A stretch of DNA of 64,000 bases from Bryum argenteum (Eukaryota; Streptophyta; Bryopsida; Bryales; Bryaceae): contig CM073325.1 of NCBI GenBank assembly GCA_037043015.1, forward strand, positions 2,110,501-2,174,500, read 5' to 3'. The position numbers and the translations under genes are program-made. The notes beneath the pieces were generated by a model that saw nothing but the letters and a program-made list of their open reading frames with translations, ran no database searches and was not told the origin of the DNA. The first letter of the stretch is position 1; the number at the start of each line of letters is the position of its first letter. Of this stretch, positions 47,172-59,905 are shown piece by piece.

Positions 47172-49304
47172 TTAACTCCGAAACGTCCCAACTTATTTTT
47201 AGGCAAAAAACACATTTTCAAAAAAAGTGCTATGGATGAAAATGAGGAGAAGCTATTAACCCCTAAACGTCCCCAATGTCGTTTTTCCACATTTTGGATG
47301 GAGGGCAGAAACTTTGAAGAGCCATAACGCCTTCATCCAAACTCCGTTTTGGATGAAATTACTTGTATTGGGTTCCAAATCAAGTCTAGTTTGTGTTGTA
47401 AATTTTGCAAGCCCATACAATAAAGTATGAATTAATGGAATGCACTTTAGTGAAGGCAGCTCTTGTTTTTGGGTTTCCAAGCATGGGGCATGTATTACCA
47501 TTGCAAGCCAATTATGTGAAATTTAAAATAGTTTTACATGATTTTTTTTTTCATGGTCATAATTTTAAGGTGATTCTTAACAACTTTGTAGTGAGAAGTT
47601 TTTTGATCCAAATGATTTTGCTATTGGATTTGCAATGATGTTTTGTCAACAGAAAAAGTGAGAAAATGGATGATATTTGAGGAGCTATATCTCCTTCATC
47701 CACCGTTGGATTTCAACTTAATTTTTTGGAATGGCCTCCAATTAGAGTCTAGTCTAAGTGGTAGAAACCTTAACAAGATCGAAGATGTTTTGAAGATAAG
47801 GCATGAAATTGAATGCAAAGGGTCTAGATTTGGACTATTTTTCCTTTGTAAATTTTTTGGCAGTTTTTACCATTGCATGGCTTTTATTTGAGCCAAGAAA
47901 TTTTTTTGATGAATTTTTTTTGGGTAAAGGACTTATTAAGATGAAGGTGAACATCTTTCTAGTTGGTGATTTTTTCATTGCAATAGGTATATTGGTAGCA
48001 TTTCCACCTCAAAGTGAAAATGATGAAATTTTGGAGTTTGTTTTTAGTATTAATATGTTATGATCTCCGGATTCATAAGACCTCATGACTCAAATTTTGG
48101 TCCACATGATCTTTGATAAGTCTATTACAAGTTTGTACGGTTGAGATCTTATTAGCTTCTCTTCATTTTCATCTATGACGATTTTTATGGAAATGTGCTT
48201 TTCTGCTAAAAATAGGCTGGGACGTTTAGGGGTTAAGATCTCAACCGTACAAACTTGTAGTAAACTTGTTGTAAATCATGTGGACCAAAATTTGAGGCAT
48301 GAGGTCTGTTAGATTGGGAGATCGTGACGGGTTAGTGCTAAAAACAAATTGCAAGATTTCATCAGTTTTTCTTTGGAGTGAAAACTTTACCAATAAACCA
48401 TTCACAAAAATATAACACTCACTACAAAGTTCATTTTTATCTTAATGGAACCTTTGTCTAAAAAAAAGTCATCAAAAAAAATTTCTTGGCTCACAATGTA
48501 GCCTTGCAATGGTGAGAATTGCCAAAAATATTATAACAGAAAATTAGTCCAAAACTAGACCCTTTGCACTCAAGTTCATGCCTTATCTTCAAAACATCTT
48601 CCATCTTGTTAAGATTTCTATCACTAAAACTAGACTCTAATTGAAAGCCATCTCAAAATACAAAGTTGAAATCCAACGACGCATGAAGGTGATATAGCTT
48701 TTCAAATATCATTCATATTTTCACTTTTTTTATTGAAAAATAAATAAACTGCAAATCCAATAGCAAAAGTATTTGGATCAATAATTTGAAGGTTTCTACC
48801 ATTAAAAATAGACTACAATTGGAATCCATCCCAAAAAATAAAGTCAAAATCTAACGGAGGATGAAGAAGATCTAGCTCTTCAAAAATCATCCATTTTTTC
48901 ACTTTTTTCATCGTAGAAACATCATTGCAAAGCCAATACCAAAGTTATCTAGATCAAAAAACTTCCAACTACAAAGTTGTTGGGATGCATCTAAATATAA
49001 AACCAATGGAAAAAAAAATCATGAAAAACTATTTTAGATTTCACATAATTGGCTTGCAATGGTAAAACATGCCAAATGTTTGAAAACCCAAAAACAAGAG
49101 ATGCCTTCACTAAAATCCATGCCATTTATTCATTCTTTATTTTATGAGTCTGCAATTTTTACCGCATAAACTAGACTTGATTTGTGACCTAACTCAAATG
49201 ATTTCGTCAAAAACGGAGTTTAGATGAAGAAGTTATGGCTCTTCAAAGTTTCTGCCCTTCATCCAAAATGTCGTTTTTTGACACTAGGGACGTTTAGGGG
49301 TTAA
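47172..49304 (+). mobile_element. TTAA-flanked piggyBac-like element, long class (copy B5), split by B4
   Basis: Starts TTAACTCCGAAACGTCC (47172) and ends GGGACGTTTAGGGGTTAA (49304). Removing B4 (47256-48236) leaves about 1.15 kb matching B2 and B3. The interruption falls at AGCTATTAA|GATCTCAACC, where other copies read AGCTATT(A/G)A... without insert. Confidence 0.85.
47256..48236 (-). mobile_element. TTAA-flanked piggyBac-like element, long class (copy B4), nested in B5
   Basis: 981 bp from TTAACCCCTAAACGTCC to GGGACGTTTAGGGGTTAA, in opposite orientation to B5, with TTAA on each side. The length is the same as B3. Short ORFs inside are shared with other copies but show no transposase motif. 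Confidence 0.88.
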
Positions 49305-51533
49305 GTAAATTGTATCAACCACGATTTTTTTAACATAATTTAAAAGAATATATATACATACAGTCATACACATACATTTAAATTTAAATTTAAAAGACAA
49401 TATTTACCATAGTTCAATGTTGACCGAACTAGTTTTTCAGTCCTTATTGCAAACCAAGATTTGGTTCAAACACTTGTCCAACTCGTTTTTACAGAGAATC
49501 TAAGATTTGATATTAACACTTAAACGCCCAAAATAAAGAATTGTAAAGTACCTTTTTCCAATAACGTTCCACAATTGAAATTCTAATGAGGTCTCGAGCA
49601 AAGTGAGTATGAACAAATTGAAAAGGCAGCATGCGACGATCTAGAATCAAGGAATGATTATTTGGAGGTAAGAAGCTTTAAAGGATCATCTAGAAGCATG
49701 ACAATGAGATATGAAATTGACATCAATGTAATCATTTTCTTAAGCATACTCGACCAAAGAATTTCATGCTCCTATATATGTAAACTAGTGCAATATTTTC
49801 ACCAGCCACACCTTCTTTCATACAAGTTCTTTCTTTGCATGATGAGTTTCATAAGGTTCCATACTTCTGCCCTTGCACAAGAATGCGCTTTTGTCTTCCC
49901 GTTTGAACGTCCAATCAGACTTAGATTCAAAACGGGTATATCAACTAGTCCCCTCATAATCAAGATATAGCATGTGATTTTGTTTTATATACACATCATA
50001 GTCCTCATTGAGAAAATTCTTCAGGTCTTACTCAAATGATTATAGGCTCAACAAATGACCTTAACGACTTTATGTTGTTTTCTTGAAATTTATATTAACA
50101 ATATAAGTCATTATCTCTTTGAACTCAAATGACATCATTTATGCATATACAAACAACATTTGTATAAAAAGACATTATTGATCTAATCAGAGCTTATAAA
50201 TTTTATGATTTTAAATTTGATGAGGTTTGAGTATATGGTATGTTTCACATTCTAAATGCTAAACAATTTAAATTTTGAAAATTCAATATTTAAATCTCCA
50301 TAACTATATACCGTATTTTAACAGCGAGTCGAGCACCAAGTAGCCAAATAATCATTTAAAGTAAAAAATTGCATTTCGCACAGTCAATAATGAACTTATT
50401 CTAAAATTGTAACTTTTGAAAAATAGATAAATTTAATTTTGACATTAGAGGAATACTATATAGCCAATTATCTTCATAAGGTGATGTATAGACTTATATT
50501 TTATTCCAAGAGCTACCAAACCACAGTGTCTTGGGCACAAGTCTCAATAAATCAATAGCTTACTAATAAGCGAGCTACTAGACAACACTATTCTCAATCA
50601 AAGACAAGCTTACTACTGTTGAAATTTTTTTTGGCAAACTTATCCGTGTGCTCCCTTAGAGATTGAAATGTATATTTTTTTGAGATAGGTTTTCATTTGG
50701 AATTTTTTACCTATAATTTGCTTACTTTTACACAATCCCGACAACCATCTTAGATGATTTCATAATTATTTTTACAATCTTTTTTTAAGTTGTTTTTTGT
50801 AGGACAACCCATTATGCTATGGTATTTAAATTCTAAAATTTATACTTCTAATCTCAAAATGTTAACAATTAAATTTTCAAACACAAAAAATTTGAATTTT
50901 CAAACATAGAGAGTTTGAATTGTTGAAAGTATATTTTGGATAGTAGACATTTAAGTCTTCATATTTAGACATTTTTAATTCTCAAAAACAGAAAAGTTGT
51001 TTTATCAATTTATTTGATTGATTATTAATCTTTTAAATTTATTTTGAATTTTGCTTGGTCAATGAGTGTCAAGCTCACAACATAGTTTGCATCAAGTAAT
51101 CCAACTCGATACAAAGTAGACACAATTGACAATTTGACATTACCAATGACATTATTAATATTTAAAATTTCACTTAGTACGTATATATTTTTAAGTTCTA
51201 AGAAACCTCATCTATTAAATTAAGTAATTTGAATCCTTAATAGCTTAAACTATCATTTAGTAGTTGTTTTTTATATAATTGTTTAAAAACTTCGAAGTGT
51301 TGCCACACCTAAACCCCAAAGAGTATTGAAATTATTTTTACATGAAGAAAAAATTTACTAAGTTGGCTATCAAATACTATTTGGAAATCTTCATTTGAGC
51401 TTGTACTTTAATTTTTATGAGCCTCCAAATTAAAACAAGGCAAGGTCTCCTTACAAGTAGTTTTGAAGCTTCTTACATGTTTAAGTGCTTTTAAAAATCC
51501 ATAGGAATGTGTAGAAGCATCAACACTAAGCTC
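49305..51533. other. AT-rich intergenic DNA
   Basis: No gene recognised. A single terminus-like TTAACACTTAAACGCCC occurs at 49513, suggesting a decayed TTAA element whose other end I could not find. Confidence 0.5.
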
Positions 51534-52286
51534 TTAACGTCCTTGATGTTAAAAATGGTGGAGCAAAAACTTTGAAAAGACATAAGTTCTTCATTCCGAG
51601 TTCCTTTTTGACAAAATCACATGCGTTGGGTCTAAATGCAAGTTGACTCCATGCGGTAAAACTAAGCCGACCCTTACAATGAAGCATAAATTCATGGCAT
51701 GCATTTTAGTCAACGTAACTTTTGTTTTTTGGTTTTTAAACATTGGGCGTGTTTAACCACTGCAAGCCAATTATGTGAAACTAAATGTAGATTCTTATGA
51801 ATACTTTTCCATAATTATGATCTTAAGAAAGTTATGATAGTTGAATTTTTTTTGGTTCAAGATACTTTTGGTATAAAGTTCACAATGATGTTTTTACAAT
51901 GAGAAAAGTAAAACATAGATAATTTCTGAGATGCTATATCCTCTTAAATCACTCTCAACTTTTTTCAAAAAATTCCAAGTAGAGTCTAGTTTTAGTGGTA
52001 GAAACCTTACTAAATGAATGATGTTTTGAAATTTAGGCACAACATTGAGTGCAAAGCGTCTAGTTTTGGACTACTTTCCTTTGAAGAAGTTTTGACAAAT
52101 TTCATCGTGACTATTATTTTAGACAAGAAAATTTTCTGATAAATTTTTGGGTACAAGGGTACTATTAAGATGAAGGTGATCATCTTCCTAGTTGAAGATT
52201 TTTTCATTCTATTAGCTTTGTTAGTAGAAATGGCAAAATCTTGTAGTTCGTTTTTAGTACTAATACGTTGTGATCTTGCAATCTAT
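51534..52286 (-). mobile_element. TTAA-flanked piggyBac-like element, long class (copy B6), old and interrupted
   Basis: Begins near TTAACGTCC and runs in the B4 orientation (GGAGCAAAAACTTTGAAAAG, then TTGGGTCTAAATGCAAG). It is cut at 52286 by the CACTA left end, in the part that reads TAGATTGCGAGATCATAAC in other copies. More diverged than B1 to B5, so probably older. Confidence 0.7.
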
Positions 52287-52304
52287 CACTACTAGAATAC
52301 TGCC

Positions 52305-52415
52305 CCCGTAGCTACGTTTTTTCAGCTACGTTTCCGGTTTTCTCTACGTTACGGATGCTGTGGGCTACGTTTGCCAAAATGTTGAAAACCCGCTGTCTGG
52401 CGCTACGTTTGCACT
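52305..52415. repeat. CACTA subterminal repeats
   Basis: About six copies of (G/C/A)CTACGTT(T) within 110 bp, all in the same direction. In known CACTA elements such arrays bind the TnpA-type protein. Confidence 0.75.
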
Positions 52416-53522
52416 ACGTTCGTGGGGAACTGCTCAATTTCCTGAGAACGCGACGTTCCCTCCGACGGGATTCCCTTAGTGCGCGGCTTTAGTACTGTAA
52501 GCGCCATCCTTACATGAACTGTAAATACACGTGTCCACTAAGGGACGGGCTGCAACCTGAGCCGGTGCAATGATACAGTTACTGGAGCCTTTTAAACTGA
52601 GTAAACTTTGTGTGACCTATCTGCTTATCTGGAAAGCGGGTTCTTATAGTAATTTTCTCCTGGATCTTTGACAACAGGTGGAAAAAATATAATCCCTCCT
52701 TGTATATAGATGCCTATTTCAGTGAGTGGTTTAATTAGAGGATTGCGTAATACTCGGGAGATGTAAATGAAAATATTTGAGTTTGAAATCAATACCCTTC
52801 TATTCATGTACATATAGGAGATATCATATGGTAACACTTTGTATAATTTGTGCGAAATTTCAGCACATCCATAATGTACATTGCTGATAATAAGTTTCAG
52901 GATTAAAGGTGGTACATAAGTTTTACTGGCAAACGTAACAACACAGGGATTACGGATCCATCCTAAGAACAAGGTTTGCCCATCGCATCCGTAAATACTT
53001 ACATATGGGAAGTTAATTTTTTCTTGCGTTTAATATACGCTGAGAATAGTTTTGCCGTTCCATATTTAACCTGCGGCCGTATTTCAGGGTAGATGTTTGG
53101 TTCTCTGTTATTGTGTTATATTACAATCCGTATAAAAAACTCCGAATTCCTTTTATTGTAAGTAATGTCCCAAAAATCTGCCAAAATTACGGATGTGAGG
53201 AAACATTCGGTTTGAGCCGCACTAATTCTTAGAAATCCGGATAATTCATATTAATTGTAAGAAACCAAATATCAGTATCAGATAGTATCACGAATGCCCC
53301 ACACAGGTAGAAAACCATCGCTTGAATCACCAATTCTGGTAAGTAGATTGTGTAAGACCTTGGATGAACACTGGGTTATTCCTACTGCACCAATTACTGC
53401 CTTCCTGAGAACGAGCCCTCTCCGATCATGGCTTGTACCTATTCGGAAAAGATTCCAACTTGCATCATGGACTGGCATTCAGGAGGCTAATGCATCATGA
53501 CGAAGGAAGACAGCATTCTACA

Positions 53523-53951
53523 CTACTCTAAGAGTCGTGCAAAAATCAAAAACCTGCCTGGAGCATATTTATATCTCCACGGACCAACCGCATTATACTT
53601 GGAAATTTGATGGCGGTCCATGAGCTCCGTATTATCAATGAATGCGCACCAAAACTTAGAGACTAATCTCATTTTGAACATGTTCTGTATCTGACTAGCA
53701 TGGTTACCTCCGCGGATCTTGGGCCACACTTCCTCAGCCACTATGACATTAGGGATTTTTGGAAGGAGTTCATTTCCTTCAAATCCATGGTCTGGAAGAA
53801 AGTCCACGTCTCCACTCGCTTGCTTCAGTGTCTGCTCCACGGTTACTGTCTTGCTGCCACCATGAATTTGGTACTCTGTTCCTAAGTGACGGACTGTCGT
53901 TCTGCAAGTAGTCGCTGCATGATGCATACCAGATTTCCTACGTGCCGCCAT
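53523..53951 (-). CDS. F-box-like open frame inside the CACTA element
   Basis: A 142-codon frame on the minus strand. Residues about 66-112 (IPNVIVAEEVWPKI, then MRLVSKFWCAFIDNTE) resemble an F-box, with the typical spaced hydrophobics and the RLVSKxW signature that binds SKP1. The N-terminal part is not recognised. It lies between the CACTA left end and the transposase, so it may be a captured host fragment or part of the element's second gene. Neighbouring minus-strand frames (54503-54147, 53478-53278) could be linked exons. Function unproven. Confidence 0.45.
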   Translation of the reverse strand: MAARRKSGMHHAATTCRTTVRHLGTEYQIHGGSKTVTVEQTLKQASGDVDFLPDHGFEGNELLPKIPNVIVAEEVWPKIRGGNHASQIQNMFKMRLVSKFWCAFIDNTELMDRHQISKYNAVGPWRYKYAPGRFLIFARLLE

Positions 53952-54815
53952 ATGTCGAGATCTCCCTATACGACAGAGTACACGTTAGTACCCATCGTAT
54001 TCATGTTCGACTCAAGGCTCTGAACTCATGCAGTGTACATTTCAAGGCAATCTGATTGCCGTAAGAGAATCCTACAGAAACATGTTTTCAAAAACTCCAA
54101 CACACACTGTTTCCATTCCCTGTGTGTATGTATTTAACGAGCACAACTACAAAACGGAATTCCAATCCATCAGGAATCGTACCGTACAGTTTCTCACAAT
54201 AAATCGAATCACATTTGCCGATAGACAGTCCAGATAACTGTACAAATTCGAATTACAGCAGTAGAGGTGTGATTGAGTAATACCTGCAAATCTCTGTATG
54301 CGGCCAGCTAATATGCGGTTCTCCTGACAGAGTCTTTGGCTACTCTCCGACTCCTTCCACTTCTGGTTCTGAAAGCAAGAAGTCAAATCCCTGCAACGGG
54401 GACTACCAAGTACCAACTCCCTATCCTGCGCGTATGGCTCAGCAACCACCTTGCTGTTTCTAGAGAGAGACAAGCCAAGATGCCGAATGCCCGAATGTGG
54501 CAAACGACGGTGCTACTTAGTAACTCGAAAGATTACCTCATTTCGGCTTACATGAGTATTTTCTGGAAGAACCTCATTGGAGGATGGATATTCCCAATTA
54601 CGTTCTCACACCCTTTTCGGCAACATGTGGAGGTTTCCGTGATGTTAATTAGCCCCATGAGTGGTCCCGCTCCTTGACTGCACGTCGATTGCCGACAAAC
54701 AGGGGCCTCCATGAGAACACGCCGCCACCATAGCTGAGTAAGATAATGTGTACCTGGTGCCTGAATGTTCTCACTATTCGCCGCCCTAATTTACAGAAGA
54801 ATGAAAACGTAGAAA

Positions 54816-57800
54816 TTAAACATTTCCGTAGAGACTAGAAGCCGATGGAATTTTTGTGAGTTTCTGATAGTGTACCTGAGTCGACACGGAAGCTGCAGTA
54901 CCCATACGATGCAGTGGTGTGTCATTCTTCATTTCACCATCACTTTCGATGTCTAGTAACTCATCTTCGCTAGCAAATTGCTCGAAGTCCTCTGGGTCAT
55001 CTAAGAAGGCAGCCGGTGTTTCTTCGTTATCGGAGTAATATTCCTCTGCAGTAATGTCCTCAGGGACAATGTTCCTTTCGTCATCTTCTTCGTCGACGCC
55101 CACTCCTTCGCCGGCATCATCATCAGCTTCAATAGTCAACAACTCCGATAATGTTGCATCCGGAAGAAACAATTCTGCACCTCCTTCGCCAGGGATCGGT
55201 CCTGGTAAATTGCCTTGAAAAGGTAAAGTGTTTACTGTCTCTGTTTCCGATGCTGTCGGCAACAACTCTGGCCTTTTGTATACTATGAGATTTGATCTCG
55301 GTTTCACTTTAATAGCTAACTTCCAGCCTTGGTTTATAGGGTCATCTACGTAAAACAACTGATTGACGTCCTTTGGAAAAATGAAGGGATCATCTTCAAC
55401 ACCTGATGACCTTAAAAATTCCCCTGCCTTAACGCGGTCGAAACCACATTCATCTTCTAATACTGTGGCATTTGAGCCATGTTGCCTAATGATAGAATCC
55501 CAGAATTGGCACCGGAACAAAACTGATTCAAAGCTATCAAAGTTTAACTTCACAATGTTGTCTATGTAGCCATAAAACTCTATTTTCCCCCCTCCAATGT
55601 CGTATAGAACCGAAACCCCACTGTCAAACGTAGTTTTTTTGGTTAAATCCCTTGCCATTATGCGATAGTGACTTCCGTACGCCCAACACATACTGTAGAA
55701 ATGGCCCTTGTCTCCTGGCCCAAGTATAATATCTAAGACCATTTGGGACACTGCCTTATTTTTAGATATGTCATCCCGAACCGTACCTTGGACCCAATCC
55801 TTGAATGAAGGTTTGTGTACCAAGTCCCCATAGTCTAAGTCATATCTCTCCCTCCAAGGTTCCATGCAGGGAGCATTAAGTAATAAAAACCTATGGGCTT
55901 GTTCCCTGAAAATGGGATCCAAAGGTTTAGGAGATGATAACTTTGGCAATACTATCCCTTTTGATTGTATATCCTCCTCCGTTGGTTTTTGTAAACGGGT
56001 TGCAAACCTATCCAACATTTGAGTATATTCATTTACATGGAACATAGATTCTGCACATATATATCCTTCGGCGATCGACCCTTCTGGTCGTGCTCGCTGT
56101 CTGACAAAGTCTTTTAATACTTTAAGGTAGCGCTCAATGTGATACATCCATCTTATAGAAACTGGGCCTGCAAGTTCTACTTCTTCTACTATATGCAAGA
56201 TATTGTAAACTTGTATGTCAAAAATAGAAATAGGTAAATGTATTTCCATTTCACACAATATCTCTGCCGTTTCCTTCTTCATCTTCGGACAATCCGATAT
56301 CTTAATTTCTTTCGAGCACACCCAACGGAAAAGGGCCGATAACCGGTATACAATACTTCGAATACCGGGCATTAGAGTACCTCTAACGGCAATAGGTAGT
56401 AAATCATGGAGCAAATTGTGATAATCATGGGTTTTGAAACCTACAAGCTTACGATTGTTGAACTTGTGGCGGAAGCTTGATCCATAGCCAAAAGGAGTAC
56501 GGGTTGATGATATCATGTGGATGATATTATCGTACTCTTGAGCCTTCCAAATCCAATCGGCTGGCGTATATGTCCACCTTGTTAGGCCCTTCTCATCCAC
56601 TCCATCTTCTACCGGGTGAAATCGTTGCAGTACATTGAATTGTTGTAAAGATTTGCGTAATGCAAGTGAATCGGACTTTGTCCCCTTACAATTCGAGAAT
56701 GTTTTCAGTAATGAAGCTGAAACGTTCTTCTCCGTATGCATCACATCTAGCAGATGAGGTACGAGCAGGTGCTGATAGAGGAAAGAAAAAACCAATGTAA
56801 AACTATGTCAAAACAAGAATTATGGTTTCATGCATATTCTACATTATTTATGGTCACTATATGAGTACGAAAAGTGAAGCATACATTACCTATTGAATTC
56901 CATCAATTTTATGTATTTTAATCTTATTTTATAAACTACAAATGTCTTAACTAATTCAACTTCAACATGAATGTACAAAATCTAATAATTTATTCTTAGA
57001 ACTCAACTAATATACTACTTCGGGTGAAAAATGATAAATTACATATAGGAGTGTTACATGGAATACTATAAACGTTGCTCGCTTTTATACACACTTTTTA
57101 CATATCTACGTATCATATGGTAAATGGTTATGTCTTCGATGTAATGACACCTTTTTCTTCCTGTAAATATTACATGTACAATTGATTTTCTTAAGATTGT
57201 GTATTGTTTTGGTGAGGTATTTCTTCATCTTGTATGCCTATTACCACGGTATTAAAAAATTTATATCATCTCTCATTAGTAATTCTCTATCGGTTTAACT
57301 ATCTAATCAACACTTTATATTACAATTAGTCAAGATGTTAAAGAACTACAAAGGTTGCATTCAAATATATATTGGACATCAGATCGTACCTTTTTTATAG
57401 ATTCCAAATCTCACTAGTACTTTTGTCATTTATTTGCTACTGATATATTTTCCTCATATTTTGATTAGTACTACTCCTTTATTTGAGGAAATTTGTACTA
57501 TAAATTATAGCATTGCAAGTAAGCGATAAATATGGGAAAAGTAGAGAACTCCATGATACTAACCTTGTAGTAAGGAAGACGGAATAGGATCGACTTATCC
57601 TTCATGCCTGAGTCTTTGAGGAGAACTTTATTTCTTTCGACATTCCTCCATTGTTTGAGCCAAAATTTTGCTGTTGTTCTCTCCGGCTTAGGAACTTTAT
57701 TATATGAAGAACCATCAAATTTGTGTCGGTTTCTAATTGCCCGGTACTTGTGCTTCATAGGGAGGTATTTCCTATGCCCTATATATACTACCTTTCTTAG

Positions 57801-58545
57801 GAACGTACAATATTTTGACTCTATCACATTTGGGCCACATGGGGGGCAAGCTTTTAATCCTTGAGTTTGTAAAGAGGAAAATTCTCCATACCCTGGGAAG
57901 TCATGCAATGACCATAGCATCATTGCATAAAGTTTGAAATTTTGTTTAGTGTTGGCATCATATGCGTCAACTCCGTCCACCCACAACCTCAGAAGCTCAT
58001 CTATCAACGGCTCCATGTATGTGTTAAAATTTTTAAATTTTCTTTTCCCTGCACAAAGGTCACATTCAATTAGTCTATAAATCCTTATTGAACTGAAGTT
58101 TGGCTCTCTCTAAATGTTGGCCCTTATTATAAGTACCTTTATTCTCTGTACCCTTACTAGGTTTACAAAGCTAGTATTGACTTATGCCACGTCATGGAGG
58201 TGTAGTTCAATTCGGTACACGATGACTATAGTCACAACTGATTCACATTTAATAGTGACTAACAAATATCATGAAGAAAAAATATTGATTACCAAAATGA
58301 AAGGTAATGGACAAAAGATTAAGGTTGGGAGTAATACCTGGTACGATAGTGGACAATAGAATGTGTCCTTTATGCATTCCAAGCTTAGGGTTCAAATTAA
58401 GCAAAGTGCATGTAATAGGCCATAGCGAATTGCTTGTTGAATTCAACCCAGCAGGGTTGATACCATCCGTACTAATTTGTAGCATAACGGAGTCTCACTT
58501 CCTCGGCCCAATGAGCCATGTCAGCTTGCGAAATTTTCAGAGTTA
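54816..58545 (-). pseudogene. CACTA tnp2-type transposase with DUF4218 and DUF4216 regions
   Basis: Exons on the minus strand: from about 58545 (cut by the LINE) to 58338, then 58048-57564, then 56771-54816. The first junction gives VPG|KRKFKNF...MEPLIDELLRLW and the second gives FRLPYYK|HLLVPHLLDVMHTEKNV, both standard tnp2 blocks. Also seen are VDAYDANTKQNFKLYAMMLW, the CPPCG zinc-ligand-like motif, the DUF4218 hallmark KTHDYHNLLHDLLPIAVRG, DUF4216-like WVQGTVRDDISKN and an acidic C-terminal tail. A possible donor (CAG|GTACAC near 54875) may splice to downstream exons. The 5' part is missing, and near 58475 the frame breaks between AEEVRLRYA and ISTDGINPAG, so this copy is inactive as it stands. 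Confidence 0.88.
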
Positions 58546-59905
58546 ATGGAGCCCCATGGAGCTCCGGGCGCTCTGGAGGCAAGCCCTAGCCGCCGCCACT
58601 CCATCGCTTCGACACCGCTGCGCCCATGCTTGCATCCTTCGGGCCCTGTGTATCCTCGCTCACCTCGCGTCCAGCAACAACGCGCATACCTTCCTACGAC
58701 ACGAAGCATCTGAAGACAATGACGCCAACGAAAGAATCGATGAAATTGAAGCAGTCGCCACCTTTCTACAACCCGCGCGCAACACCAGCTTAGCAGTGTC
58801 ATGTGACACTTCGCGAGCCGCTCTACCTCTCGCTCAACGCAGCGGTTACCATGACCAGCACAAGACTCCACAGCGAAGCAGGCGCTACAAGTGGCAACGC
58901 CCACTACTCACAAGACCAGGGCAACAACCAAAGTCACATGGCAGGACAACACAGCGCAGGCTTCTCGAGGCTACACGGCCATATCTCCAAGTGCTTTCCT
59001 CAACTATTTACTCTTCGTTCTCTTACCAGTTCATTAGTTATGTAACCGGGTGCAACCCCAACAACACACCTCCCACACACCGAGAACACAACAACCACAC
59101 ACCAGCACACAAATGCATCCTTGTATCACATACACAAACGCACAAACAGAATCACACCCAACCATACTTTTCAGATTCACACAAACACCAAGTGGTATCC
59201 ATTGCATTAGTCAAGTTTGCAGCATTTCACCGCAAAACCAAACGCACAAAACTTACACATAACGCTGACCCCCATAATCCCAACTATCTAACGCACACCT
59301 CACGCAACTCACTACCCCCACACTACACTACCGAAACCTTCCTTCATGAGCAGCCTCGAATACAGCCGAGGCCACCGAAACCGCCTTTCATCACACCGCA
59401 CCACAAAGAATCCACTCCACCTGCTCCTGCACAAACACAATACGTTCAAACCTTACCCTCTCGCATCAAAAACTCAACACACTCCTGCAATTCACACGCA
59501 CACCATCAACTGACCTACCACCAATGCTCAAAAAACCTAAACCACCACCCACTAGCTAATTTGCTAGCCCCAGCCCATCAAACCAACTTGACCATTGAAC
59601 CTGACCTCCGAATTACCGCTTACAAACACGCCCTAGAAAACAGGCCACAATCTACATCCTATCCGCTCCCCTACGAAACGTCACCACGTCACCTACAATG
59701 CCGAAGTAACACCTATCTGTTCACAGCAACACGCCACAAAATCCAAACAGCCACTAGCGCATCTACACACCAAGCAATTCCCGCTCCACCACTCTTCCAG
59801 CATCTGAAAAAACTCTCCTACCACTCCAAACAGCATAAATTACACCTATCGCAAACACTAAAACCATTCTATCGCACCTCCCCTCTCTTTTCTCCCCACC
59901 GCACC

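Larger units (their letters stand above)
52287..58545 (-). mobile_element. CACTA (EnSpm) DNA transposon, left end and body
   Basis: The left terminus CACTACTAGAA at 52287 matches plant CACTA ends. Just inside are subterminal repeats of GCTACGTTT and close variants (52310-52415). The minus strand encodes a tnp2-type transposase (54816-58545), and further minus-strand exons lie at 53.3-54.5 kb. The right part is separated by the LINE-like insertion starting near 58.55 kb and lies outside the window. The 3-bp target duplication therefore cannot be tested; the left flank is TAT. Confidence 0.88.

Noticed and set aside
47405-48063. Several 77-86-codon frames shared by long TTAA elements
   Set aside because: They recur because the DNA repeats. 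Copies have stops and shifts in different places and no transposase motif is seen.
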